Virus record (IMG/VR): IMGVR_UViG_3300036861_000596
Location: 1-51,604 of that record
Length of the DNA stretch: 51,604 bases
Strand: one strand, 5' to 3'
Origin: a virus
The notes beneath the pieces are model-generated. The model was not told the origin of the DNA, made no database searches, and worked only from the letters and a program-made list of their open reading frames with translations. This document shows, one piece after another, positions 1 through 7,048 of the stretch. The position numbers were made by a program, and so were the translations under genes. The number at the start of each line of letters is the position of its first letter. Position 1 is the stretch's first letter.

Positions 1-63
1 AATCAGGACTTCGAGAATGTCGGCGACGACGATGGGGACCTGCGTGTAGACCTTGTTAGCCAT
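1..63 (-). CDS. Small virion protein, N-terminal part cut by window edge
   Basis: The first 21 codons of the protein given in full at 51307-51540. It begins at an ATG (complement of 61-63) directly after the stop of the glycine-rich fibre gene and runs off the left edge. It is the duplicated copy created by the terminal overlap, not a second gene. Confidence 0.85.
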   Translation of the reverse strand, partial: MANKVYTQVPIVVADILEVLI

Positions 64-127
64 TTAGAGTACCCATTCCAGGAGGACAAAGCCTGCGGCC
101 CCAGCTCCACCCGTGGTCGAGCCCGCC
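1..127. repeat. Terminal direct repeat, left copy
   Basis: These bases are identical to the last 127 bases of the window (51478-51604). An exact repeat of this length at both ends of a contig is what an assembler leaves when it closes a circle, so the molecule is circular or circularly permuted. The repeat lies inside tail genes, not in a packaging-site-like region, so a true short terminal repeat is less likely. Confidence 0.95.
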
Positions 128-837
128 GCGCCACCCCCGCCCCCACCTCCGGCCCCGCTGTTCGCGGCCGCGGGCGCTGAGCCGCCCGCGCCGCCATTGC
201 CGCCGGTCCCGCCTTGGCCCCAGAGGGTCGTCGCCCCGCCCCCGCCCCCGGCTTGCGAGGCGGTCGTGGTCCCCGCGCTGCCAGCTACAAAGGCGCTGCC
301 AGTGGTCTGCCCGCCATTCCCGCCGTTTGCAGCCGTGGTGTTCCCGGCCCCTCCACCGCCGGCCCCCGGAATCCCGAACGGGGTCGAGACGTTTGCGGCG
401 CCTCCCGCAGTGCCAGGGTTTCCTGCCGCTCCACCAGCCCCCGCCGTCCCGACCCCGGCCGACCCAGCTCCGCCGACGCCCGCATTCGTCCCGCCGTTGC
501 CACCTTTCGCGGTGATGGTGGTCGTCCCCGCCACACTCGAATCACCCCCGGCGCCGCCGCTCGCGGCCGACGCGGCGGTGCCCCCAGCCCCGACCGTGAC
601 CGTGAGCACCTGGCCCGACGTGGTCGAGAGAGGAACCCGCGTGCCGAGCCCGCCCGCCCCGCCCCCGCCCCCGCCGAGCGCCGCCGCCGCGTTGCTGCCG
701 CCGCCGCCTCCGCCGCCGCCCTGGATTGTGCAGTGGAGAAGCGACACGTTACCGGGCACGACAAACGTGTTCGCCCCCGTCGTCGTAAAGCGTTGCGACT
801 GGGACTTGGATGAGCCGGGGTGGTAGAGCACAGACAT
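64..837 (-). CDS. Glycine-rich tail fibre/adhesin-like protein
   Basis: 257 residues. A short N-terminal beta-type region (about 1-38) is followed by long Gly/Ala/Ser-rich runs such as GGGGGGGG and GGAGG up to about residue 245, then a hydrophobic closing segment FVLLEWVL. Such low-complexity glycine sheets are known from receptor-binding adhesins of tailed phages, where polyglycine helices pack together and the loops carry specificity. The gene sits at the end of a run of fibre-like genes and directly upstream of small tail proteins in the same transcription direction. Role in host recognition is inferred. A proline-rich frame on the opposite strand (113-826) is the mirror of the glycine codons and is not a gene. 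Confidence 0.75.
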   Translation of the reverse strand: MSVLYHPGSSKSQSQRFTTTGANTFVVPGNVSLLHCTIQGGGGGGGGSNAAAALGGGGGGAGGLGTRVPLSTTSGQVLTVTVGAGGTAASAASGGAGGDSSVAGTTTITAKGGNGGTNAGVGGAGSAGVGTAGAGGAAGNPGTAGGAANVSTPFGIPGAGGGGAGNTTAANGGNGGQTTGSAFVAGSAGTTTASQAGGGGGATTLWGQGGTGGNGGAGGSAPAAANSGAGGGGGGGAAGSTTGGAGAAGFVLLEWVL

Positions 838-855
838 GGTGCGGGAACCTCGTGT

Positions 856-1152
856 TTAGCGGATGTAGACGAAACCGATCGTGCTGGAGGCGGTCGTGCT
901 GAGCTGGACTTTGACGGTCCCGCTGATCCGTAGAGGGACGCTGGTCTCATCCGCCCCCGCCCCACCCGTCTGGAGTCGAGAGATACGGTTGGTAGCGTTC
1001 GTGCCACCCTGGTAGAGAGTAATGGTCGCCGCCGCCCCCGACGAGAGCCGCATCGTCACGTAGGCACCCCCGCTCACCACCGGGACGGTCACGAGGTTGG
1101 CGTGGTTCAAGAGGGTGGCGAGGTTGAAGCCGACGAGGGTACCGATAGGCAC
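856..1152 (-). CDS. Small beta-rich virion-associated protein
   Basis: 98 residues, no family recognised. It is rich in Thr, Ser, Ala and Gly with alternating hydrophobic residues, like the other small proteins in this fibre block, and ends in FVYIR. It lies 13 bases after the repeat protein (1166-1537) and 18 bases before the glycine-rich fibre, in one transcription unit. A minor tail or fibre-associated role is an inference from position and composition. Confidence 0.6.
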   Translation of the reverse strand: MPIGTLVGFNLATLLNHANLVTVPVVSGGAYVTMRLSSGAAATITLYQGGTNATNRISRLQTGGAGADETSVPLRISGTVKVQLSTTASSTIGFVYIR

Positions 1153-1165
1153 GAGGGAGGCCCCC

Positions 1166-1537
1166 CTAAAGTAGGGAACAGCGGACGTGGGAGCCCTTAC
1201 GGAAAGTGTAGGGATCTCCGGGGAGTTGCAACTCAGCGAAGCCGACGTCGGCGGTGCGAGGCGCGAGGGGCGTCTCGAACTCGGTCCAACTCAGGACGGC
1301 GAAGCGATTGGCCGTGGGAGTCTCCGCCTCCCCCCAGGAGATGCGGAGGCGGCGGGCCGCGAGGGGAGTCTCCGTCTCGGCCCACGAGACCAGCGCCCGG
1401 CGTGGAGCTAGCGGCGCCTCGACCTCGGCCCACGAGACCCGCACGCGGCGCGGCGCCGTCGGCATCTCCACCTCGGCCCACGCCACCTGCGCGCGATTTT
1501 GGGCCGGGGCCGCACCCCCGACGAGGAGCAGCAGCAC
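1166..1537 (-). CDS. Tandem 16-residue repeat protein (SWAExExP repeats)
   Basis: 123 residues starting at GTG, whose first base overlaps the stop of the upstream gene (TAGTG). A short hydrophobic start (MLLLLVGGAAPAQ) precedes six consecutive 16-residue repeats, approximate consensus RRVRVSWAEVETPLAP. The central aromatic is at residues 20, 36, 52, 68, 84 and 100 (Trp five times, then Phe), an exact period. The tail ends TFRKGSHVRCSLL. Each repeat predicts one or two beta strands, so a beta-solenoid or fibre shaft is plausible. The hydrophobic start could be a signal peptide, which would be odd for a virion protein. I do not recognise a named family. Confidence 0.75.
   Translation of the reverse strand: MLLLLVGGAAPAQNRAQVAWAEVEMPTAPRRVRVSWAEVEAPLAPRRALVSWAETETPLAARRLRISWGEAETPTANRFAVLSWTEFETPLAPRTADVGFAELQLPGDPYTFRKGSHVRCSLL
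1212..1498 (-). repeat. Six 48-bp tandem coding repeats
   Basis: DNA encoding the six 16-residue repeats of the gene at 1166-1537. The unit length is 48 bp and units are diverged, most conserved around the Trp-Ala-Glu codons and the Pro codon. Unit-number change by recombination would keep the reading frame. Confidence 0.75.
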
Positions 1538-2199
1538 TATTCGAGCGTGAAGGCGACGAGAACTGACACGCTCCCGACGCTAGCGACCGCTCCTTGCTTG
1601 AACAGCACGCCACTGTTCTCCCGCACGGTGAGCTTCTGGCCGTAGAAGAACTGCGGGATGAGGTTCTGCCACTGTGTCAAGTAGCCCATGCTGGTGTTGG
1701 TCTCTTCAGGGGCTACGTTCGACGGGAACAGCCACCGGCTGATGGTGGCACCCCCCGTCGGGGCGACCCGGGCGGTGATTTGGGCGGGGATGGCCGCGTT
1801 GGTCTCGTCGAACTTGGTGAAGTTGCCCCCGCCTACGTCGAGGGTGGCGCTATCCACGGAGGCGGCGGTGCCGCCAGTCCCGACCGCCGACGTGCGATAC
1901 ATGTCCACGCGGACAGCGACGACTCCGGTAACGCCCACATCCAACTTCGGGATCAGCCACACACCCCGAATGTCCAACACCTTGCCGCTGCCGGTCGCGT
2001 TGAACAGATCGACGAGGAGCTTGCTGGCCCCGACCGCAACAGGGGGCGAGCAGTAGAAGTAGGTCGGGAGCGAGCCGGAGATGTGACCCGATTCGTCGGC
2101 GAGGATGACGACCTGGTGCTCTTTGCTGCCGAGGGTGTGGGTGGCGACGGTCGCCCCCGAGCCGGGGGTAACGAGGATGGAGTCGTTAGCGAGGGTCAT
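1537..2199 (-). CDS. Virion structural protein, probable fibre/appendage
   Basis: 220 residues from the ATG at 2199, which overlaps the stop of the preceding gene in ATGA. A longer frame upstream to 2319 exists but would overlap the 133-residue gene, so the internal ATG is preferred. The protein is beta-rich with a C-terminal segment (QFFYGQKLTVRENSGVLFK) typical of small phage structural proteins, and ends SVLVAFTLE. No enzyme motif is seen. It resembles in style the proteins at 8454-8969 and 47205-47798, which also end in beta-rich LVV/LVA strands. Confidence 0.7.
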   Translation of the reverse strand: MTLANDSILVTPGSGATVATHTLGSKEHQVVILADESGHISGSLPTYFYCSPPVAVGASKLLVDLFNATGSGKVLDIRGVWLIPKLDVGVTGVVAVRVDMYRTSAVGTGGTAASVDSATLDVGGGNFTKFDETNAAIPAQITARVAPTGGATISRWLFPSNVAPEETNTSMGYLTQWQNLIPQFFYGQKLTVRENSGVLFKQGAVASVGSVSVLVAFTLE

Positions 2200-2597
2200 A
2201 CCTGATTCGCCGTGAAGTGGAGACGGAGGTTGGCGTAGTTGGTGATGCTGTCGGCTTGCGCCCCGCTCAACGTCTGAGCCTGCGTGACCCACCCATTCGC
2301 AATATCCGTGTGCGACCACGACGCGATGGACGTGCCGCCTTGCATGAGCGCCACCGTCAGGTTGATCTGGGCACCTCCCGCGGCGTCCTTCTGGTAGCGA
2401 TAGCGGACGATGTGGCCGCTGCTGGACTGCGGGTCTTCCACGTCGCTGAGTCCGACTTGGAGCGTGGCGTTGGAGGGGGCGAGGGCTGATTGGGTGAAGT
2501 CCCCATCGTCTACGGCGCTCTCATCGATGACGCTCCAGGAGGGGTCGCTCCACCCGTTGAGCGCCACGTCGCTGTCGGGACGGGCAAACTGGGCCAT
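2196..2597 (-). CDS. Putative fibre or minor structural protein
   Basis: 133 residues. The sequence looks like a beta-sandwich domain (VRYRYQKDAAGGAQINLTVAL, with alternating strands and a W in WSHTD), of the kind found in carbohydrate-binding-like domains of fibres. No catalytic motif. Coupled by ATGA overlap to the downstream gene and starting one base below the small gene at 2598-2729. Function is inferred from neighbourhood only. Confidence 0.65.
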   Translation of the reverse strand: MAQFARPDSDVALNGWSDPSWSVIDESAVDDGDFTQSALAPSNATLQVGLSDVEDPQSSSGHIVRYRYQKDAAGGAQINLTVALMQGGTSIASWSHTDIANGWVTQAQTLSGAQADSITNYANLRLHFTANQV

Positions 2598-2729
2598 CTA
2601 CCGTGTCACCTGCCATCCGTGCTGGCGGCACCAGTGGACGTGGAGGGTTTTGGTCAAACGGAGGCTAAACCCCCAACTCGGGGCCCACCGCAGGTAGGAC
2701 TCACCGGCTCCGATGTAGTTACGGGGCAT
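2598..2729 (-). CDS. Small protein, unknown function
   Basis: 43 residues, MPRNYIGAG... ending HGWQVTR, from an ATG that overlaps the end of the glycosyltransferase gene (2719). It fills the gap between the last sugar-cassette gene and the first fibre gene with overlap on one side and no spacing on the other, the pattern of a coupled real gene. It has a basic, aromatic composition with HVHW and no recognised motif. Confidence 0.5.
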   Translation of the reverse strand: MPRNYIGAGESYLRWAPSWGFSLRLTKTLHVHWCRQHGWQVTR

Positions 2730-3402
2730 AGTCGGGGAGAGGGGCGCGCCAGAAGTCGGGCGGCTCGTTGGGGTCACCACCATGTTTCCAGTGGTAGCGC
2801 AGCCGATTCGCCATGAAGAGCAGGTCCTTTCGAGCGGCCCACGGGCAGGCCGTTACGACCTGGCGGGAGCCCGTGCGCGTCACGTTGGCCGCGGGGACAC
2901 TCACGAGCTGCACGCCGCTGAGGAGGGCCCGCTTGAAGAAGTCGGTGTCCTCGTACCAGGCCGGCACGAACGTCTCGTCGAAGGGGCCGACTTGCTCGGC
3001 CACCGACCGCGAGACGGCCCAGCACCACCCGCTGATCCCGAGCCCGTAGGGCTTGCTCCCGCCGGTGAGGGGGAAGGCGATGTGGCCCATGAGGGCAGCG
3101 TCGTAGAGGGGGCGGTCCCAGCCCGGCTCGACATGCGTCGTGGTGGTGACGAAGGCGAACACGTCGCCGTGGGCGAGCCGGCGCCCCTCGTTCCAAGCGG
3201 GAGCGATGCCACGGTTGGTGGGCCAGAGCGTCGCGGCGCTCGTCCGCAGGGGTCGGCGGTGAGGCGAGCCGTTATCGACGACGATGACTTCGAGGGGGAC
3301 CTCGGCGGTGTCCCAGATACGCTCGATATTGGCGTGGGCCATCTGTGCCAGTTCGGGAGTAACGTTCCAAACCGGGACAATCACGCTCAGCATCTTCGGC
3401 AC
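2719..3402 (-). CDS. GT-A fold (family 2-like) glycosyltransferase, metal motif altered
   Basis: 227 residues from GTG at 3402 (an in-frame ATG lies at 3393). The N-terminus MLSVIVPVWN and the VIVVDNGSPH strand (Asp43) are the nucleotide-sugar-binding start of family 2 glycosyltransferases. NRGIAPAWNEGRRLAHGD matches the next conserved block, and WYEDTDFFKR (about 145-154) matches the catalytic ED region. Where these enzymes normally carry the DxD metal-binding motif this protein reads FVTTTTHVEPGW (TTTT at 86-89). It may therefore be metal-independent, altered in activity or inactive. Last gene of the sugar cassette. Confidence 0.8.
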   Translation of the reverse strand: MPKMLSVIVPVWNVTPELAQMAHANIERIWDTAEVPLEVIVVDNGSPHRRPLRTSAATLWPTNRGIAPAWNEGRRLAHGDVFAFVTTTTHVEPGWDRPLYDAALMGHIAFPLTGGSKPYGLGISGWCWAVSRSVAEQVGPFDETFVPAWYEDTDFFKRALLSGVQLVSVPAANVTRTGSRQVVTACPWAARKDLLFMANRLRYHWKHGGDPNEPPDFWRAPLPDYAP

Positions 3403-3506
3403 TCCGGTCGGGGGCAGACCGTCCCCACCCAGTGGAGATGGTCGTCGGCCACCCCGGGCGGGCGGGCAGCGACGATTCCGCGCGGCTCGACGACTTGCGA
3501 CTTCAT
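3387..3506 (-). CDS. Possible 39-residue coupled small protein
   Basis: An ATG at 3506 overlaps the stop of the mutase-like gene (ATGA), and the frame continues 39 codons to a TGA inside the start of the next glycosyltransferase. It ends HWVGTVCPRPECRRC, with three cysteines. It accounts for the otherwise empty 100 bp between two tightly packed genes. It could equally be a leader segment only, and no homologue is known to me. Confidence 0.35.
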   Translation of the reverse strand: MKSQVVEPRGIVAARPPGVADDHLHWVGTVCPRPECRRC

Positions 3507-4420
3507 AGAAACAACTCCGCCCACACGTGCATCGCCCGCTTCAACGTGCGCCAATAGCCGCTATCCGGCAGGACGAGCTTGTCGGCCAGCTCGTAGTAGC
3601 ACCGGGCCACGCTATCCTGCGTCAGGCGCACCTCGTCCACCCGCTCCCACAGCCACTCATTCGCCGCCTTCGGCTCGCGCTCCTTGATGAGGTTGATGTG
3701 GGGGTCGCTGGCCCGCTCGTGGCGTACCCACGGGCTCCCGCTGCGAACGGCGAAGCCGAGGTGATCGCACACCTTCTTCGACATGACCCCGGCCCATATA
3801 TCGCCGAAGCGGTCGTAGCCCCACGGCACGTCGTAGAGGAGGTGCGTGCCCATGAGCATGAAGTACATGGCCGGCACCATCTCCCGGCGGAAGGCGAGGT
3901 TCATGCCGCTCATCGGGTAGTAGCTTCCCGCCCCGATCCATCCCCTGATTCCTTCGTACTGGTAGGGCGGCGGGCTGGCGAGTTGCGTCTCAGCGTCTAG
4001 ATCGGGGATATGCGACCAGAGCCCGTGGTTGATGTGGGTTGGTCGGAGGCCCCGGTTCTCTGGCATGCCACGCGGCTTGATCGTGACGGTGGGCTTCCAA
4101 CGAGGCTCATCCGTCTCTAACCACTCGACGTGGTGCTTGAGCCAACGCCCGTCGGGATAGCAATCGTCGTCAATGGTGAGGATGTAGTCGGCCCCATCCC
4201 GCCACGCACGCCAGAACCCGTAGCTGCGAATACAGTCCGTCTGGCGGGGGATGATCCAGGCAGAATTCTTACCCAGCGCGTGGGTGATTTCTAACCACGT
4301 CTCCGGCTCGTCCAGCACCTCGTACACGCGCACGTCGAGGCGGTCGAACTCGGCCTTCCACTCTCGTCGCCACCGTTCGAGGCTGTCGGGGCGGTTGCTG
4401 GGACAGACGACGGCGATCAT
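3503..4420 (-). CDS. RGP/GT75 family protein, UDP-arabinopyranose mutase-like
   Basis: 305 residues from ATG 4420 (ATGA overlap with the upstream methyltransferase). Several blocks match the plant reversibly glycosylated polypeptide / UDP-arabinopyranose mutase family as I remember it: TDCIRSYGFWRA, the metal motif TIDDDCYPD, NHGLWSHIPDLDAETQL, YPMSGMNLAFRREM, PAMYFMLMG and DIWAGVMSKKVCDHLGFAV, followed by HERASDPHINLIKE. Characterised family members interconvert UDP-arabinopyranose and UDP-arabinofuranose. Here it would supply an activated sugar for the neighbouring transferases, or act as a transferase itself; substrate is not shown by sequence. Family-level call is strong, reaction is inferred. 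Confidence 0.8.
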   Translation of the reverse strand: MIAVVCPSNRPDSLERWRREWKAEFDRLDVRVYEVLDEPETWLEITHALGKNSAWIIPRQTDCIRSYGFWRAWRDGADYILTIDDDCYPDGRWLKHHVEWLETDEPRWKPTVTIKPRGMPENRGLRPTHINHGLWSHIPDLDAETQLASPPPYQYEGIRGWIGAGSYYPMSGMNLAFRREMVPAMYFMLMGTHLLYDVPWGYDRFGDIWAGVMSKKVCDHLGFAVRSGSPWVRHERASDPHINLIKEREPKAANEWLWERVDEVRLTQDSVARCYYELADKLVLPDSGYWRTLKRAMHVWAELFL

Positions 4421-5016
4421 CTCGTCGGCACCTTCACCGCCTCGACCCGCACCGTCGGGATCTGGGCGGCATGGTAGTCCTTCCCCGGCCCCGTCACGTA
4501 TCGCAAGAACCCCCCAAGCATGACGAGCAGGCCGAGGGAGTCGGCGGTATAGCCGTAGTAGTGCCCATCGATGAGGGGGTTGTCGTAGCCCCCGTAGATC
4601 CCCCCCACCATGATCCCGACGTTCCCCGCGAGCCACTCCTGGCACATGCGCCGCATGTCGGGGGTCTCGGCGATGAATAGGCCGTTGGGGCGCAGGACCC
4701 GGTGGGCCTCTCGGGCGATGTGGAGCGCGGCGACGGGCGGGACGTGTTCGAGCGCCTCGAACATCGTCACCTTGTCGTAGGTGGCATCCCCGAGGGGCCA
4801 GGGCTCGCGGAAGTCGAAGGCGAGGTCCTGGGCAAAGACCGGCTGCACATCGACGTTGGTGGCGCCCGGGATCGGGTTGACCCCCGAGCCAAGGTTGAGG
4901 TGGTCGGGACCGTCGTAGCCGATCCACTTGAGGCGGGGATCCATGCTCGTATCGACGGGCCAGCGGGCCCGCATCGCTTGACCGGCGGCGTAGTAGAGCG
5001 GCGGGTACTCGCTCAC
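4417..5016 (-). CDS. SAM-dependent class I methyltransferase
   Basis: 199 residues. HLNLGSGVNPIPGATNVDV (residues about 39-57) is the glycine-rich SAM-binding motif I with its acidic strand 2 partner. FREPWPLGDATYDKVTMFEALEHV gives motif IV, and AHRVLRPNGLFIAETPD is the typical post-motif strand. This is the pattern of type-11/23 methyltransferases that act on sugars or small molecules. It overlaps both neighbours by four bases in the sugar cassette, so methylation of a glycan or nucleotide sugar is the natural inference. Confidence 0.8.
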   Translation of the reverse strand: MSEYPPLYYAAGQAMRARWPVDTSMDPRLKWIGYDGPDHLNLGSGVNPIPGATNVDVQPVFAQDLAFDFREPWPLGDATYDKVTMFEALEHVPPVAALHIAREAHRVLRPNGLFIAETPDMRRMCQEWLAGNVGIMVGGIYGGYDNPLIDGHYYGYTADSLGLLVMLGGFLRYVTGPGKDYHAAQIPTVRVEAVKVPTR

Positions 5017-5954
5017 AGAAGCGCCCCCATCGCCGCCTTCAGGGCGGCCCGTTCCCCCTCCAGCGGCAGTACCTCCTGCACCCCCCGGCTCATCACCCGC
5101 CCCTCCTCAGCGATCTCGACGACGGGACGGCGGAGGAGCCGCTGCGCCTGGGCGGTGAAGTCGGTCGTGTCGCTCGACAGCACCACGTCCATCCCGCACC
5201 GCCGCATGAGCATGTCGCTGCTGTGCCCGCCGTAGCCGAGCACGTAGCACCCGCAGGCCCCCGCCTCGAACGGGGGGAGTGTCCCGCCCTCGGGATAGCC
5301 GAAGGCGAAGAACACCAGGGACTCTTGCAGAATACGGCTCGTCTCCGCCTCGGACTGCCCGTCGATGGCGACCACGTCCCACCCGTCGAGAGCCCCGCTA
5401 AACCGCAACCACCCGAACACCTGCTGCGCCTCGTCGGGGTGCTTCCGGGGCATCCACGCGATCTGCCGACGCTTGGCCGTGCCGAGCGGGAAGGTGAGGG
5501 GGTCGATCCCGTGGGGGACGACGTGGACGGGGTGGTCGGGGAATACCGCCCGCAGCGCATCCCGACAATAGTCGGTCAGCACCATCGTCCCCACGACGCG
5601 CGGGTCCCGGTAGGGGGTGGCGCAGTCAGGCGGGGGTGGGACTGAGTAGCCCCGGAATGTGTAGTGCGAGTTCTGGTTGAAGACGATGGTCCGCACGCCG
5701 GGCGGGGCAATCTCGGCCGTGTTCGGGCCCATGATCTCGTTGGTGACCAGCACGTCCCCAGCGCGGAGCGCGACGCCGTCCAGGTACGCGACGGGGTAGT
5801 CGTGGCTGATCCAGGGGTACCGAAACCCGGGCGTGACGTGGAGCAGCCGAGCCGACCAGCCCATCTCGTCGAGCAGGCGGACGTGGCGGACGTGGGTCTT
5901 GGTGCCCCCGGAGGGCGGGCGGTGGTCCGCCGCACTGGGCAGGTAGTAGATCAT
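5013..5954 (-). CDS. GT-B fold (family 4-like) glycosyltransferase
   Basis: 313 residues. The start MIYYLPSAADHRPPSGGTKTHVRHVRLLDEMGW matches the N-terminal Rossmann half, with the glycine loop and a helix typical of family 4. VLTDYCRDAL and HVVPHGIDP mark the inter-domain region. AIDGQSEAETSRILQESLVFFAFGYPEGGTLPPFEAGACGC corresponds to the nucleotide-sugar-binding half, with the conserved EG...PPFEA (EX7E-like) motif. Donor and acceptor are unknown. Overlaps both neighbours by ATGA. Confidence 0.8.
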   Translation of the reverse strand: MIYYLPSAADHRPPSGGTKTHVRHVRLLDEMGWSARLLHVTPGFRYPWISHDYPVAYLDGVALRAGDVLVTNEIMGPNTAEIAPPGVRTIVFNQNSHYTFRGYSVPPPPDCATPYRDPRVVGTMVLTDYCRDALRAVFPDHPVHVVPHGIDPLTFPLGTAKRRQIAWMPRKHPDEAQQVFGWLRFSGALDGWDVVAIDGQSEAETSRILQESLVFFAFGYPEGGTLPPFEAGACGCYVLGYGGHSSDMLMRRCGMDVVLSSDTTDFTAQAQRLLRRPVVEIAEEGRVMSRGVQEVLPLEGERAALKAAMGALL

Positions 5955-7048
5955 CGCGCAGTCTCCACGCGGCCCTCATAACCGGCCGCCCTCACCTTCT
6001 CCGTTATCTCGTCCTCGAAGTTCCACGGCAACACCAACAGCTTCTCAACCGGCTCGTCGAGGAGGGTCTGGAGCGGGACGACCGGCACGTTGTAGGGGGT
6101 GATGAGACCCTGCTTGGCCGGGGTCTCATCCACGACGTATCGTAGGTAGGACGGCCCCAGTCCCACGACGGTGCAGAACACCGTCCCCTTCGCCGCCGCA
6201 CCGAACGCGCCCCAGGTATGGCGCTCGGTGTACGTGTCCCACCACCGTCGAATGCGCTCGTCGAGACGGGTGTGGAAGCGCTCGTACGGGGCCGGGGTGA
6301 GCAGTTGCGTCTCGGACGGGTCGTCCTCGGCGCTTGCCCGGGCCTTCATCGCCACGACCCGCACCGACCCCCCGTGGATCGGCAAGTACTCCAGGTTGAT
6401 GATGTGAAGGTCGTGCGCCGCGAGCAGGCGGCGCAGGCTCGTGATCGTCCAGTACGAGAGGTGCTCGTGGTAGATGGTGTCGAAGGCGATCCCCGTCAAC
6501 AGGTCGAGCAGGTACGGCACCTCGACCACGAACACCCCGTCCGGGGCGAGCAGGCGCGCCACCTCCCCGACGAAGGCATGCACCTCATCGACGTGGCCGA
6601 GCACGTTGAGGGCGGTGATGGCGTGGAAGGGGCCGACGAGGCCGAAGGCGGGGAAGGTGCCGCGCCACACGTCCTCATGCTGGGGGCTGGGGTCAATCCC
6701 GACCACGTCCCACCCGGCCGCCTCGGCGGCGACGAGGAGCGTGCCGTCGTTGGCCCCGATATCGAGCCACTTCCCCGGGTGTAGATACCCCCCAACCACC
6801 TCCACGAGGCGCTTGCAGTGGGCCCGGAAGGTGGTGCTCACCCCGCTCCGGTACGGATAGCCCGTGTAGAGCGTGGTAGGCGAGAGCACCGTCGTGAGCT
6901 GGCTCAGCCCACAGGCAGGGCAGCGGGCCACGACGAGGGGATAGGTATCGGGGTAGGGCGCGCTGGGCTTGCGGAGGGCGTTGGCGAGGGGTTGCTTGCC
7001 GAGGTCGAGCCACTCGATCGTCGGGGTCGCGCAGACCCGACACGTCAC
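5951..7048 (-). CDS. Zinc-binding sugar C-methyltransferase-like protein
   Basis: 365 residues from GTG 7048, which overlaps the stop of the upstream gene (GTGA). The frame stays open to 7228 but that would overlap the transferase gene. The N-terminal CRVC and later CPAC cysteine pairs with LANALRKP form the zinc-binding domain of the NovU/TylC3-type sugar C-methyltransferase family. LDIGANDGTLL and VVGIDPS form the SAM site. NVLGHVDEVHAFVGEVARLLAPDGVFVVEVPYLLDLL and IYHEHLSYWT follow, with a C-terminal second Rossmann-like domain (AFGAAAKG). Known members methylate carbon 3 of NDP-deoxysugars; the substrate here is unknown. Confidence 0.85.
   Translation of the reverse strand: MTCRVCATPTIEWLDLGKQPLANALRKPSAPYPDTYPLVVARCPACGLSQLTTVLSPTTLYTGYPYRSGVSTTFRAHCKRLVEVVGGYLHPGKWLDIGANDGTLLVAAEAAGWDVVGIDPSPQHEDVWRGTFPAFGLVGPFHAITALNVLGHVDEVHAFVGEVARLLAPDGVFVVEVPYLLDLLTGIAFDTIYHEHLSYWTITSLRRLLAAHDLHIINLEYLPIHGGSVRVVAMKARASAEDDPSETQLLTPAPYERFHTRLDERIRRWWDTYTERHTWGAFGAAAKGTVFCTVVGLGPSYLRYVVDETPAKQGLITPYNVPVVPLQTLLDEPVEKLLVLPWNFEDEITEKVRAAGYEGRVETAR

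Noticed and set aside
1-127. True packaging-type terminal repeat
   Set aside because: 127 bases inside structural genes and equal to a common assembly word length; circle closure is the simpler reading.
113-826. Plus-strand open frame rich in Pro/Ala
   Set aside because: It is the antisense of the glycine-rich fibre gene; Gly codons read backwards give Pro/Ala. No ribosome site or domain.
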